From the IMG/VR virus record IMGVR_UViG_3300047552_000519, positions 1 through 32,222 of that record: DNA of 32,222 bases; one strand, 5' to 3'. Both the position numbers and the translations under genes were made by a program. The DNA is from a virus. The notes beneath the pieces are model-generated. The model was not told the DNA's origin and made no database searches. It was given only the letters and a program-made list of their open reading frames with translations. Within the stretch, counting starts at the first letter, position 1, and the number at the start of each line of letters is the position of its first letter. Below, piece by piece: positions 23,456 through 28,993 of the stretch.

Positions 23456-23947
23456 TGGTGCTATGTGGGGAGGTGCCTGAAGGTTGAGGGTGTAGGGCCA
23501 GTTTCGGCCCTTTGATAGCGCGTAGCACCACGGTTGTCGGTGGTGTAGTGGGTGGTGGCGCCGCCTAGGTAGTCGGGTAGCGGGTGCGAAGCACCCGGCT
23601 TGTAGGCCCGTAGGATTGTTTTGGTGCGAAGCACTACCCATATAGCATGGGTACAAAATGTGTATGATTCTTGCAACCTTATAATAGTTTGTGAGTATGG
23701 ACCGAATATATACAGCTCGCACCATTTGAAAGTACCCCCAGGCTCGAACCACGAAACGCGAGATAGCCCCCGGGGGTGCAGCATGGTGGGCCGTGGAGTG
23801 GGATGACTAGCCTAGTGGTATGTTTGGTGGCGCGCCGTGGCATGGTCCGTGCTATTCGCGCGATCCTTAGATAGGGGCGCACGGCGCTTCGCGCCCCACC
23901 TAGCATCCATAGGCGGCGCCCATCATTGCGCGTGTTAATGGTAAGGA
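23456..23947. other. Hairpin-dense intergenic region between divergent operons
   Basis: About 490 bases contain no convincing gene but many inverted repeats: AGGGCC/GGCCCT (23494-23511), CACCAC/GTGGTG (23526-23545), CGGGTGC/GCACCCG (23581-23597), TGGTGC/GCACTA (23622-23636), TACCCAT/ATGGGTA (23635-23653), the palindrome CCCCCGGGGG (23767-23776), GGGGCGC/GCGCCCC (23874-23897) and GGCGCC (23914-23919). Several have a GAA or TTC loop. A TATAAT-like string lies at 23680 without a clear -35 box. The frames that stay open here are GC-skewed and lack ribosome sites. It may hold control sites or a small RNA. Confidence 0.55.
23581..23636. repeat. Two hairpins sharing the core GGTGCGAAGCAC
   Basis: CGGGTGC-GAA-GCACCCG (23581-23597) and TGGTGC-GAA-GCACTA (23622-23636) share the 12-base core GGTGCGAAGCAC. 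The first is a perfect 7-bp stem with a triloop; the second is 6 bp with one G-T pair. A relative, GGCGC-TTC-GCGCC, is at 23883-23895. They look like a small repeat family of the REP kind. Confidence 0.6.
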
Positions 23948-23976
23948 TTGAGAAGAAATCTCTGTGGGGATATAGA
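23948..23976 (+). promoter_or_regulatory. Rightward sigma70-like promoter
   Basis: TTGAGA (23948-23953), a 17-base spacer and TATAGA (23971-23976) lie about 70 bases before ATG 24048. The dyad GTGGGG...CCCCAC (23965-23984) spans the -10 box and could be an operator or the 5' hairpin of the transcript. It would drive the first rightward unit. Confidence 0.6.
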
Positions 23977-24047
23977 CGCCCCACGAAGAATGAACTAGTA
24001 TTTAGTTGTCGATTTGATGAAGGCGAACCAACCAGAGGCACACAACG

Positions 24048-24245
24048 ATGATCAAGTTTAGATGGTCCAGATATCACAAGCGGCTAGTTGCCTATGGAAT
24101 AGGGGGAATGGTCCAAGTTACCACTAGCGCGTATGGGTGGCCGATGACAGTTGTCACCTGGGAGATTCAAGTGATTCCTGATAATACCCTGCGGGGTATT
24201 ATCCGGGCCACACTTGGACCCGAACAAACAGGACACCAGACATGA
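24048..24245 (+). CDS. Small hypothetical protein, first rightward gene
   Basis: This 65-residue frame starts MIKFRWSRYHKRLVAYGIGGM with GAGG nine bases before the ATG. The protein is basic and aromatic-rich at its start, followed by a beta-type stretch (VQVTTSAYGWPMTVVTWEIQV). The last 20 codons run through a strong hairpin (24177-24206), and the stop overlaps the next ATG (ATGA). If it is not translated, this stretch would instead be a leader for the gene at 24242. Family unknown. Confidence 0.5.
   Translation: MIKFRWSRYHKRLVAYGIGGMVQVTTSAYGWPMTVVTWEIQVIPDNTLRGIIRATLGPEQTGHQT
24177..24206 (+). promoter_or_regulatory. Hairpin upstream of the gene at 24242
   Basis: GATAATACCC (24180-24189) and GGGTATTATC (24194-24203) form a perfect 10-bp stem with loop TGCG, extended by CC/GG after one mismatch. 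It is 36 bases before ATG 24242, which follows the leader AGGACACCAGAC. It lies inside the 24048 gene. Confidence 0.65.
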
Positions 24246-24889
24246 CCGAGTTACAAATCGCCATTGCGACAGCAATGCAAAAACACGTCGATTCACAGTC
24301 GATCATTTTTGCCCTTGGTAAAAAGAATCAAAGCGATTACTTTGCCCAAGCGAAGAAGATCGAAGAATTGACAGACAAGCAATTGCTTGCCCTGTTTATC
24401 TACGGCAAGCGGATTGTTAACGATAAGTACAACGCCTATGCATATCAATGCAAAAACCCGGTACCAACAAAAGGCGAGCCTAAGCCGTTCCCGAAAACCC
24501 CCATGTCAAAAGAGACATGGTTTAAGAATAACTTCGATCAGCTCGGCGTTACTTGGGGGTTAAAAGAGGATCAGGAAGAGACCATATCCAGTCCGGAATC
24601 CGATGGCTGGATCGCCTACTTCAAAAAGGCGCAACACAAAGAAAACGGCAAGCCTGTCGATCTTAAAACCCTGATTCGCGCGCAAAAGACCTATGCGCGA
24701 CAGGCGCTAATTTCCGGCGGGGTTACGGATAACCTAGAGGATATGGTCGAAAAGTACTTCGACCAGATCATCGCACAAGCCGAAGCGGATACCGATGCTG
24801 GTTCGCCAGGGTTTTTTGTGGAACTAGCCCGGAAAAGCAAAGAAACACAAGTCAAAGGGTTCAATCCCAAAGGGTTTACCCCTGTGTAG
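24242..24889 (+). CDS. Hypothetical soluble protein in its own transcription unit
   Basis: This 215-residue protein begins MTELQIAIATAMQKHVDSQSI. It is mostly alpha-helical and Lys/Gln/Asp-rich (KIEELTDKQLLALFIYGKRIVNDKY, GWIAYFKKAQHKENGKP, DLKTLIRAQKTYARQALI), with a Pro-rich middle (NPVPTKGEPKPFPKTPMSKE). There is no signal peptide, membrane segment or Cys cluster. A hairpin and the leader ACACCAGA lie upstream, and a strong terminator follows 10 bases after the stop. With a promoter at 23948 this is an independent unit, like a moron, but I cannot name a function. Confidence 0.75.
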   Translation: MTELQIAIATAMQKHVDSQSIIFALGKKNQSDYFAQAKKIEELTDKQLLALFIYGKRIVNDKYNAYAYQCKNPVPTKGEPKPFPKTPMSKETWFKNNFDQLGVTWGLKEDQEETISSPESDGWIAYFKKAQHKENGKPVDLKTLIRAQKTYARQALISGGVTDNLEDMVEKYFDQIIAQAEADTDAGSPGFFVELARKSKETQVKGFNPKGFTPV

Positions 24890-24898
24890 TCAAAACAA

Positions 24899-24926
24899 AG
24901 CGCATCTTCGGGTGCGCTTGATTTTG
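24899..24926 (+). terminator. Rho-independent terminator with UUCG tetraloop
   Basis: AGCGCATC (24899-24906), loop TTCG (24907-24910) and GGTGCGCT (24911-24918) make an 8-bp stem with one G-T pair, followed by TGATTTTG. It starts 10 bases after the stop codon of the gene at 24242. A related stem (GCATCC-TTT-GGGTGT) is found at 25788-25802. Confidence 0.75.
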
Positions 24927-25341
24927 GGTACACGCAAGACCCTACAAAAAAGGGCCGGGTAGAGTTACCCCCAATAGCAGTTTCCTACTTCCAAGGATTC
25001 AAGGTTAATACCCTGACTAGAATGGTGAGTTATACCTGCTCGGTGGGGTGTACACGCAACACTCGTAACCACACTTTTTAAGGGGGCCATGTACTGTACC
25101 TATATAATATATATATAATTTTTTTATATATAGAGGGCCCTAATCCGCCACTCACATATAGACACTAGGCGACCCACTACATGGCCCCCCTCGAACATGG
25201 TGGTTTTTAAGGGGGCGATTTTTGGCCCCACCTAATCAATCACTTGCCAAATAGGACTGCTTCGCATTAACACCCCATAACCCTGTGCAACCGCCCAACC
25301 GCCCCACAAGCCGTTCGTCCCTTATTATTTACAATCCTTTG

Positions 25342-25369
25342 TTGCACCCCAAAAATAATTTGGTACACT
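25342..25369 (+). promoter_or_regulatory. Rightward sigma70-like promoter
   Basis: TTGCAC (25342-25347), a 16-base spacer and TACACT (25364-25369) are placed to start transcription near 25376, 54 bases before ATG 25430. A small inverted repeat CCAAA...TTTGG lies within the spacer. The leader then holds the hairpin GTGGC-TAC-GCCAC (25396-25408). Confidence 0.55.
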
Positions 25370-25395
25370 TACCACACGACGCACCCACAAAGTCC

Positions 25396-25408
25396 GTGGC
25401 TACGCCAC
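25396..25408 (+). promoter_or_regulatory. Small leader hairpin before the gene at 25430
   Basis: GTGGC (25396-25400), TAC loop and GCCAC (25404-25408). It is a short stem about 20 bases after the predicted start site and 22 bases before the ATG, which has CGGAG upstream. Confidence 0.45.
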
Positions 25409-25429
25409 CAACCAACCGGAGCCCCTACA

Positions 25430-25660
25430 ATGCCCTACTATGTCGATTCACCTATAACGTACAACCGCGACGATGACTTTGTTAAGGCTAATGCCATCGC
25501 GTATGTGGCCTTTTGCGAACCGGGATACAACGGGCGCCGTTGCCTTATTGGTCCGTATTGGTATTGCCTTGCAGTGTGCATAGCTTGGAATGCGGCACGG
25601 GGCTATAACCAAAGCGAGGCGGCTTGGGCCAATCTTAGCGCATTGGTGACGTTCAAATGA
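25430..25660 (+). CDS. Small hypothetical protein
   Basis: This 76-residue protein begins MPYYVDSPITYNRDDDFVKANAIAY, and CGGAG lies eight bases before the ATG. A central stretch (GPYWYCLAVCIAWNAARGYNQSEAAWANLSALV) is rich in Trp/Tyr/Ala and has two Cys, but it is short of a full membrane helix. Its end overlaps the next ATG (ATGA). I do not recognise a family. Confidence 0.6.
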   Translation: MPYYVDSPITYNRDDDFVKANAIAYVAFCEPGYNGRRCLIGPYWYCLAVCIAWNAARGYNQSEAAWANLSALVTFK

Positions 25661-25788
25661 CCCTAACATTCCCCACCATTGCGGAAACGGTCGCCACATT
25701 GTACGAATCCGGCGCCGCAAAGGGTATTAGCACCGCCGCGAAGCGATACCCGCATGACAAAGAAACAAAGTTGACCACCCTGACATAG
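25657..25788 (+). CDS. Mini-protein overlapping the gene before it
   Basis: A 43-residue frame begins MTLTFPTIAETVATLYESGA at the ATGA overlap. It looks like a short helix bundle with a basic centre (KGISTAAKRYPHDKETK). The stop codon lies inside the left arm of the hairpin 25782-25808. Too short for confident assignment, but supported by the coupling overlap. Confidence 0.5.
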   Translation: MTLTFPTIAETVATLYESGAAKGISTAAKRYPHDKETKLTTLT

Positions 25789-25808
25789 CATCCTTTGGGT
25801 GTTATGTC
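25782..25808 (+). promoter_or_regulatory. 12-bp leader hairpin with triloop
   Basis: GACATAGCATCC (25782-25793), loop TTT, GGGTGTTATGTC (25797-25808): twelve pairs including two G-T. It contains the preceding stop codon and stands 30 bases before ATG 25838. A second small stem GGGC/GCCC (25810-25823) follows, then the ribosome site in ATAGGAGACACCAG. No T-run follows, so it is not a simple terminator. Confidence 0.7.
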
Positions 25809-25837
25809 CGGGCGATCCTGCCCATAGGAGACACCAG

Positions 25838-26068
25838 ATGATTGACAAAAGCTATGCTTTACACGTGCGTTGGGCAATGCGGTATATCGCCATTGTGCGT
25901 GATACGCAAAAGCAATTTGTTGGAAATTTGCCAGCAATGGAGATCGGAGACGCGATGAATGACGCCCTTGAAAGATTGGCAGAAACAAATACAGCTTATG
26001 CCACTGCACTAGAAATAGAAGCGGAGCTAAATAGGCATGGCTTCAAATTGACTAAAATGGACAAATAG
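25838..26068 (+). CDS. Small helical hypothetical protein
   Basis: This 76-residue protein starts MIDKSYALHVRWAMRYIAIVRD. The ATG at 25838 is chosen because AGGAG lies seven bases upstream. Residues 35-65 are helical and acidic (EIGDAMNDALERLAETNTAYATALEIEAELNRHG), and the end is basic. It is preceded by a hairpin and the leader ACACCAGA shared with the gene at 26142. Function unknown. Confidence 0.6.
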   Translation: MIDKSYALHVRWAMRYIAIVRDTQKQFVGNLPAMEIGDAMNDALERLAETNTAYATALEIEAELNRHGFKLTKMDK

Positions 26069-26098
26069 GCATCCCGCCGCACGGACGCGGCTCCTAGA

Positions 26099-26125
26099 AC
26101 AAGCGCCCGATCCCCGGACGCTTGT
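26099..26125 (+). promoter_or_regulatory. Leader hairpin before the gene at 26142
   Basis: ACAAGCG (26099-26105) pairs with CGCTTGT (26119-26125), and an inner CCG/CGG stem (26107-26109, 26115-26117) is separated by a C/A mismatch. It is directly followed by ATAGGAGACACCAGA and the ATG at 26142. Confidence 0.65.
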
Positions 26126-26141
26126 CATAGGAGACACCAGA

Positions 26142-26318
26142 ATGACCCGCCCATACTTCGCAGAAAACACATCCCAGCTTGATCAAATCATCAAGCAAGC
26201 CGACTGGCTGTGCCAAGAATCAGGATTCCCAACCGTGGATGATCTCTATTGGGAAGATCCTGAACTGTTCGTCACCCTCAACATAGAGTGGCGCCAGAAT
26301 CGGGAGAGCAACCAATGA
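26142..26318 (+). CDS. Small acidic protein
   Basis: A 58-residue protein starting MTRPYFAENTSQLDQIIKQA, helical with several Trp and acidic clusters (DWLCQESGFPTVDDLYWEDPELF). The ATG at 26142 has AGGAG upstream within the leader AGGAGACACCAGA. The stop overlaps the next ATG (ATGA). A small acidic early protein may bind a host factor, which is inference. Confidence 0.6.
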   Translation: MTRPYFAENTSQLDQIIKQADWLCQESGFPTVDDLYWEDPELFVTLNIEWRQNRESNQ

Positions 26319-26521
26319 GAATCCTATACAATGTTACGAAAGACAAGTTCTTTGCTGGTCTTTCCCCAAGTGGGAGACCGAAATGGCAAGATCCAAACGA
26401 AACAGGGGAAGTTGTATTATTCTGTACAGATGAAGAAATAGAAGAGGTTATTGCCTACCTGAAAATAGAAGATGACCTCTACAGTCGAAGTGTAACAATC
26501 TCAAGAGTTATCCCACAGTAG
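26315..26521 (+). CDS. Small hypothetical protein
   Basis: A 68-residue protein starting MRILYNVTKDKFFAGLSPSGR at the ATGA overlap with the preceding gene. A mixed beta then helical pattern (GEVVLFCTDEEIEEVIAYLKIEDDLY) ends with a strand (RSVTISRVIP). It forms a coupled pair with the gene before it. No known family recognised. Confidence 0.6.
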   Translation: MRILYNVTKDKFFAGLSPSGRPKWQDPNETGEVVLFCTDEEIEEVIAYLKIEDDLYSRSVTISRVIPQ

Positions 26522-26529
26522 AGTCCAGC

Positions 26530-26569
26530 GACCAGCGTAACCATCCGCTGGTCCCTGCACTTTCGCAGG
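26530..26569 (+). promoter_or_regulatory. Double leader hairpin before the gene at 26580
   Basis: GACCAGCG (26530-26537) pairs with CGCTGGTC (26546-26553) around an 8-base loop, an 8-bp perfect stem. Next, CCTGC (26554-26558) pairs with GCAGG (26565-26569) around a 6-base loop; the second stem's 3' arm leads straight into AGGAG, so it may hide or expose the ribosome binding site. Confidence 0.65.
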
Positions 26570-26579
26570 AGGAGATCAC

Positions 26580-26759
26580 ATGAGCACAGAACAATCTGAT
26601 GCAAGATTCTACATGGTCATTCATCTGAATGAAAACCCATATGCCTCTTGCACAGAACTAGCAGAAATTGCCGCCATATTGTGTGACCATCCAGAATGGC
26701 TGGATGATCCAGATAGTTTCATCTGGGATCTGGCCTTTGAAGTCTGGGAGCAATCATGA
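26580..26759 (+). CDS. Small acidic protein
   Basis: A 59-residue protein beginning MSTEQSDARFYMVIHLNENP, with helical, acidic C-terminal half (AAILCDHPEWLDDPDSFIWDLAFEVWEQ). The ATG at 26580 has AGGAG and a 5-base spacer. It resembles the product at 26142 in having a single Cys, several Trp and DDPD/EDPE clusters, so the two may be related. Stop overlaps the next ATG. Confidence 0.6.
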   Translation: MSTEQSDARFYMVIHLNENPYASCTELAEIAAILCDHPEWLDDPDSFIWDLAFEVWEQS

Positions 26760-26881
26760 AACCACAATCCTACCGCTTCCGCCTTTCCCGGTTTGTCTCC
26801 GGGCGAACCTTGTTTAACCGCTACCCAAAGAAACCTATTGACACCACCCGCCCCCGTGGTGTACAATCATCCCCACAATAA
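26756..26881 (+). CDS. Basic mini-protein spanning a promoter
   Basis: A 41-residue frame starts MKPQSYRFRLSRFVSGRTLF at an ATGA overlap. It is strongly basic (about ten Arg/Lys). Its 3' part overlaps the promoter-like TTGACA...TACAAT (26838-26867), so the coding call is uncertain. It might be a short RNA- or DNA-binding peptide or just an open frame. Confidence 0.4.
   Translation: MKPQSYRFRLSRFVSGRTLFNRYPKKPIDTTRPRGVQSSPQ
26838..26867 (+). promoter_or_regulatory. Strong sigma70-like promoter with dyad in the spacer
   Basis: TTGACA (26838-26843) and TACAAT (26862-26867) with an 18-base spacer. A 7-bp dyad ACACCAC (26841-26847) / GTGGTGT (26856-26862) starts within the -35 box and ends at the -10 box, well placed for a repressor operator. 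Start would fall near 26874, 27 bases before ATG 26901. Confidence 0.6.
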
Positions 26882-26900
26882 CCCACAACCCGGAGCACCC

Positions 26901-27143
26901 ATGTCATCCCCTGACTTCTCCTCCCTCTCTCCAGGTTGCACCAAGTCAGAGGCAGCAGTGCGCCTCTACCCTGGACTCGTCTTCGATTGCACGTTGCCTC
27001 AAAGCTGGGTAGACACCTGCTTGAAAGAGAGCGACTTCGATGTGCGCCCACATTTCGTCTGGGGCTATCCTAATGGGCTATTCTTTGGCAACCCGTATCC
27101 AGTATCCCAAACTGGCGCCAATTTCCTTAAAAATTTCGACTAG
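26901..27143 (+). CDS. Small hypothetical protein
   Basis: An 80-residue protein with start MSSPDFSSLSPGCTKSEAAVRLY; the ATG at 26901 has GGAG five bases upstream and follows the promoter at 26838. It has Cys/Trp-rich beta-type stretches (PGLVFDCTLPQSWVDTCLKE, HFVWGYPNGLFFGNP). Earlier frame starts are upstream of the promoter and are not needed. Function unknown. Confidence 0.55.
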   Translation: MSSPDFSSLSPGCTKSEAAVRLYPGLVFDCTLPQSWVDTCLKESDFDVRPHFVWGYPNGLFFGNPYPVSQTGANFLKNFD

Positions 27144-27145
27144 CT

Positions 27146-27337
27146 ATGACGCCAGCAACCCTGAAGGAGCTACGCCCAGGTGACACCATCATCCACCTCC
27201 CAACCAACAAAAGAGGAATCATAGTCCAACCAGTGCAATACAGCACGCATTCTGGCTATCACGTCAAAGCCAAATGTGCAGGTTGTATCTCACTAATAAA
27301 CTCGTTCAACGCTCAAGATTGGGCAAAACTTGACTAA
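27146..27337 (+). CDS. Small SH3-like hypothetical protein
   Basis: A 63-residue protein, MTPATLKELRPGDTIIHLPTNKRGIIVQPVQYS..., with the strand-turn pattern LRPGDTIIHL...KRGIIVQPV of small SH3-like or KOW-like barrels. There is no strong ribosome site: the gene follows the preceding stop by two bases and is probably coupled. Two Cys (CAGC) near the end could bind metal. The role is unknown. Confidence 0.55.
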   Translation: MTPATLKELRPGDTIIHLPTNKRGIIVQPVQYSTHSGYHVKAKCAGCISLINSFNAQDWAKLD

Positions 27338-27344
27338 CCTTTGT

Positions 27345-27377
27345 GGGGAGGGTTGGCACCACCAACCACCTCTTCCC
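27345..27377 (+). promoter_or_regulatory. Leader hairpin before the gene at 27392
   Basis: GGTTGG (27351-27356), loop CACCA, CCAACC (27362-27367), extended through bulges by GAG/CTC and GGG/CCC up to 27377. It ends 14 bases before ATG 27392, which has CGGAG upstream. It follows the same pattern as the other rightward leaders. Confidence 0.6.
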
Positions 27378-27391
27378 ATACGGAGCCACAA

Positions 27392-27655
27392 ATGACAATA
27401 AAAGATTGTGCTAACGCATTCTCAGCCGGAGAACCATACAAAGGCCCATATTACCACACCGATGGTAAAAGCTACTGGCTCTATGATAGTCAAATTGCCA
27501 CAGTGTGCAATGGAAAACTGGAACTATCATACTGCGGTTGGTTCACTCCTCCTACCCATAACCATCTAAAACAAATCGCAGCTGCTTTTGGAAAGAAGCT
27601 ACCCTATAGCTATGGGAAAAACAATCAACCACCAACTGACACTTTCATTCTCTAG
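27392..27655 (+). CDS. Small hypothetical protein
   Basis: An 87-residue protein starting MTIKDCANAFSAGEPYKGPYY, Tyr/Pro-rich and beta-like (YHTDGKSYWLYDSQIATVCNGKLELSYCGWFTPP), with a later helix (HNHLKQIAAAFGKKL). ATG 27392 has CGGAG six bases upstream. No recognised family. Confidence 0.55.
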   Translation: MTIKDCANAFSAGEPYKGPYYHTDGKSYWLYDSQIATVCNGKLELSYCGWFTPPTHNHLKQIAAAFGKKLPYSYGKNNQPPTDTFIL

Positions 27656-27664
27656 GAGCCTCCC

Positions 27665-27745
27665 ATGTTCATCCTCGGCCTCTTTATCGGTGCTAACATC
27701 GGCTTCTTCGTCGCTGCCCTCATGTGTGCCGCAAAGGAGAAGTAG
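27665..27745 (+). CDS. 26-residue glycine-rich membrane peptide (DUF3789-like)
   Basis: MFILGLFIGANIGFFVAALM followed by CAAKEK, encoded from ATG 27665 with AGGAG six bases upstream. One hydrophobic helix with a G-x-x-x-G/N pattern and a short charged end. The wording resembles the short DUF3789 membrane peptides found in phages and some bacteria (F-L-G-L-F-I-G-A-x-x-G). Such peptides have no known function. Its end contains the ribosome binding site of the next gene. Confidence 0.6.
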   Translation: MFILGLFIGANIGFFVAALMCAAKEK

Positions 27746-27746
27746 C

Positions 27747-27923
27747 ATGGATCATAATTTCTGGCCCTTTTACCTGTATATAGAAGGTGGAGTAAAGAGA
27801 TACTTCCACATGATTTATTGGAAATCCCCCACATATCTCATCCACCCCTCTGATCGCATTGTGGATCTTCGCATCTCTGCAATGCTTTCCGCTTCTGGCT
27901 GCCTTGACGCACCGCTGGAGTGA
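27747..27923 (+). CDS. Small hypothetical protein
   Basis: A 58-residue protein starting MDHNFWPFYLYIEGGVKRYFH. The ATG at 27747 sits one base after the preceding stop with AAGGAG seven bases upstream. The N-terminal part is aromatic-rich and strand-like (FYLYIEGGVKRYFHMIYW). No recognised domain. Confidence 0.55.
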   Translation: MDHNFWPFYLYIEGGVKRYFHMIYWKSPTYLIHPSDRIVDLRISAMLSASGCLDAPLE

Positions 27924-27927
27924 GACA

Positions 27928-28149
27928 ATGTACATGACTGCCTTTGATAAGAAGTCAATAGAGATAGCCACTACACACGGAGAGGAGGGCTCCTGGACCC
28001 GTTTCGACTTCCACGGTGCAGAGTACGACACCCTAACCATCTTCCACACTGGCCCTCTCTTCATCCCCAGCAACGACCACCTGATGTGGCTCACCATGTT
28101 GGATCTGGATCTGGGCCATCGCATCGAGGCACTCTCATGCAATTCATAG
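27928..28149 (+). CDS. Small hypothetical protein
   Basis: A 73-residue protein with start MYMTAFDKKSIEIATTHGEEG at ATG 27928 (GGAG seven bases upstream), beta-rich (FDFHGAEYDTLTIFHTGPLFIP, HLMWLTMLDLD). Its final 13 bases overlap the start of the gene at 28137. Function unknown. Confidence 0.55.
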   Translation: MYMTAFDKKSIEIATTHGEEGSWTRFDFHGAEYDTLTIFHTGPLFIPSNDHLMWLTMLDLDLGHRIEALSCNS

Positions 28150-28439
28150 ACATCATTCCTGTCATTCTTGACGGAGAAGACTATCACGCCGGAATCCTAT
28201 CCTACTATCCTGGCGATCCCGGTCGCCTTTCTGGCCCACCTGAGCACTGCTATCCACCAGAACCTGAGGAAGTTGAGTGGGAGCTGTGCGATGAAGAGGG
28301 TAATATTCTAGTCGTATTACCACTAACAGAGAAGCAATACCAAGACATCGAGAGCCAGATTCTAGACTTCATCCACAACGCTCAGAATGAGGACTTCGAC
28401 GAGCCAGACAATGAGCTTTGGGGCGATATTCCTTTTTAA
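28137..28439 (+). CDS. Conserved-type early phage protein of unknown function
   Basis: A 100-residue acidic protein starting MQFIDIIPVILDGEDYHAGIL with GAGG seven bases upstream. The segment YYPGDPGRLSGPPEHCYPPEPEEVEWELCDEEGN followed by a helix (LTEKQYQDIESQILDFIHNAQ) is a pattern I associate with a small protein family found in many phages. It has a short beta hairpin, a Pro-rich loop and a terminal helix with an acidic tail. The biochemical role is not known. Confidence 0.65.
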   Translation: MQFIDIIPVILDGEDYHAGILSYYPGDPGRLSGPPEHCYPPEPEEVEWELCDEEGNILVVLPLTEKQYQDIESQILDFIHNAQNEDFDEPDNELWGDIPF

Positions 28440-28451
28440 CCACTCACCGAA

Positions 28452-28485
28452 ACCCAGCCTCCGCTGGGTCGCCCACGGATCGGGC
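28452..28485 (+). promoter_or_regulatory. Leader hairpins before the gene at 28530
   Basis: ACCCAGC (28452-28458), CTCC loop, GCTGGGT (28463-28469): a perfect 7-bp stem. GCCC (28471-28474) pairs with GGGC (28482-28485). AGGAGG and then AGGAG (28513-28522 region) follow before ATG 28530, so two ribosome sites are present; a GTG at 28511 could begin a short frame of 32 residues after the first. Confidence 0.6.
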
Positions 28486-28529
28486 CTGACGAGCCACCAG
28501 GAGGTGAAAAGTGAACCAGGAGCCAACAA

Positions 28530-28760
28530 ATGTCAGTAACTCTACTTCCCTACAGCGTATCCTTAAAAGCTTGGGCATACTACACTTGCAACCAGTGCGG
28601 TCTTGTTGAAAAAGGAGGAGTATTCAGAGCAGACCTTGAGGAAGTTCCTAATCTGAGAAACTTGGAGAAAACAGTATCAAATTCCCACCTTCCCATTGGT
28701 TGGGCTGGGTACGGGATTGGAGTTGCATACTGCCAGAATTGTAAAAGAAATAGAGAATAA
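28530..28760 (+). CDS. Small zinc-ribbon-like protein
   Basis: A 76-residue protein starting MSVTLLPYSVSLKAWAYYTCN. Two knuckles are seen: CNQCG at residues 20-24 and CQNCKRNRE near 68-71, with about 45 residues between them. This is a zinc-ribbon-type layout as in many small phage nucleic-acid-binding proteins. ATG 28530 has AGGAG seven bases upstream. Target unknown. Confidence 0.6.
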   Translation: MSVTLLPYSVSLKAWAYYTCNQCGLVEKGGVFRADLEEVPNLRNLEKTVSNSHLPIGWAGYGIGVAYCQNCKRNRE

Positions 28761-28765
28761 TCCTA

Positions 28766-28993
28766 ATGAACACTACAGAATACCTCCTTCCCAGCCATTG
28801 GGCCTCTTACCTAATAAACGGAGACGCCTCCGGACTTGAAGATGAAGAGATCAAAGAAATCGACTCCTGGTATGAGTCAGAAGGAGTCAGATCTTGTGTG
28901 GGAGTAGAAGAAGATGGATTCCACTGGGGCAACGATGCCTCGAGTCTTGGTGGAGATTGCAGCGTCTACACGTTCATGGAGCTACCATGCTAA
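28766..28993 (+). CDS. Small acidic protein, DUF6926-like
   Basis: A 75-residue protein beginning MNTTEYLLPSHWASYLINGDA. The pattern LPSHWASYLINGDASGLEDEEIKEIDSWYE, then CVGVEEDGFHWGNDASSLGGDCSVYTFME, matches a small family common in plasmids and phages that I recall as DUF6926; I am not certain of the name. It is acidic with one long helix and a beta C-terminus. Its end overlaps the next ATG by seven bases. Confidence 0.65.
   Translation: MNTTEYLLPSHWASYLINGDASGLEDEEIKEIDSWYESEGVRSCVGVEEDGFHWGNDASSLGGDCSVYTFMELPC

Larger units (their letters stand above)
24927..25429. other. Non-coding stretch with AT-rich, inverted-repeat element (possible origin)
   Basis: About 500 bases without a gene. 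TTTTTAAGGGGGC occurs twice (25075-25087 and 25204-25216). A 12-bp inverted repeat GGGGGCCATGTA (25082-25093) / TACATGGCCCCC (25178-25189) flanks 32 consecutive A/T bases (25101-25132) and the palindrome AGGGCCCT (25134-25141). TACACGCAA occurs at 24929 and 25051. An A/T run bounded by inverted and direct repeats resembles a DNA-unwinding element of a replication origin. A promoter lies at 25342-25369. Confidence 0.5.

Noticed and set aside
23740-23760. Possible tRNA T-arm (GGTTCGAGCC on the minus strand)
   Set aside because: Only the T-loop wording fits; the stem does not pair, and no acceptor or anticodon arm can be drawn.
23679-24077. Minus-strand frames in the divergent intergenic region (132 and 113 codons)
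   Set aside because: They translate hairpin-rich sequence into His/Pro/Arg-rich text without a ribosome site. One would also run against the rightward promoter.
28511-28609. 32-codon frame from GTG 28511 after a strong AGGAGG
   Set aside because: It overlaps the zinc-ribbon-like gene in another frame and gives an unremarkable peptide. The better-supported start is ATG 28530.
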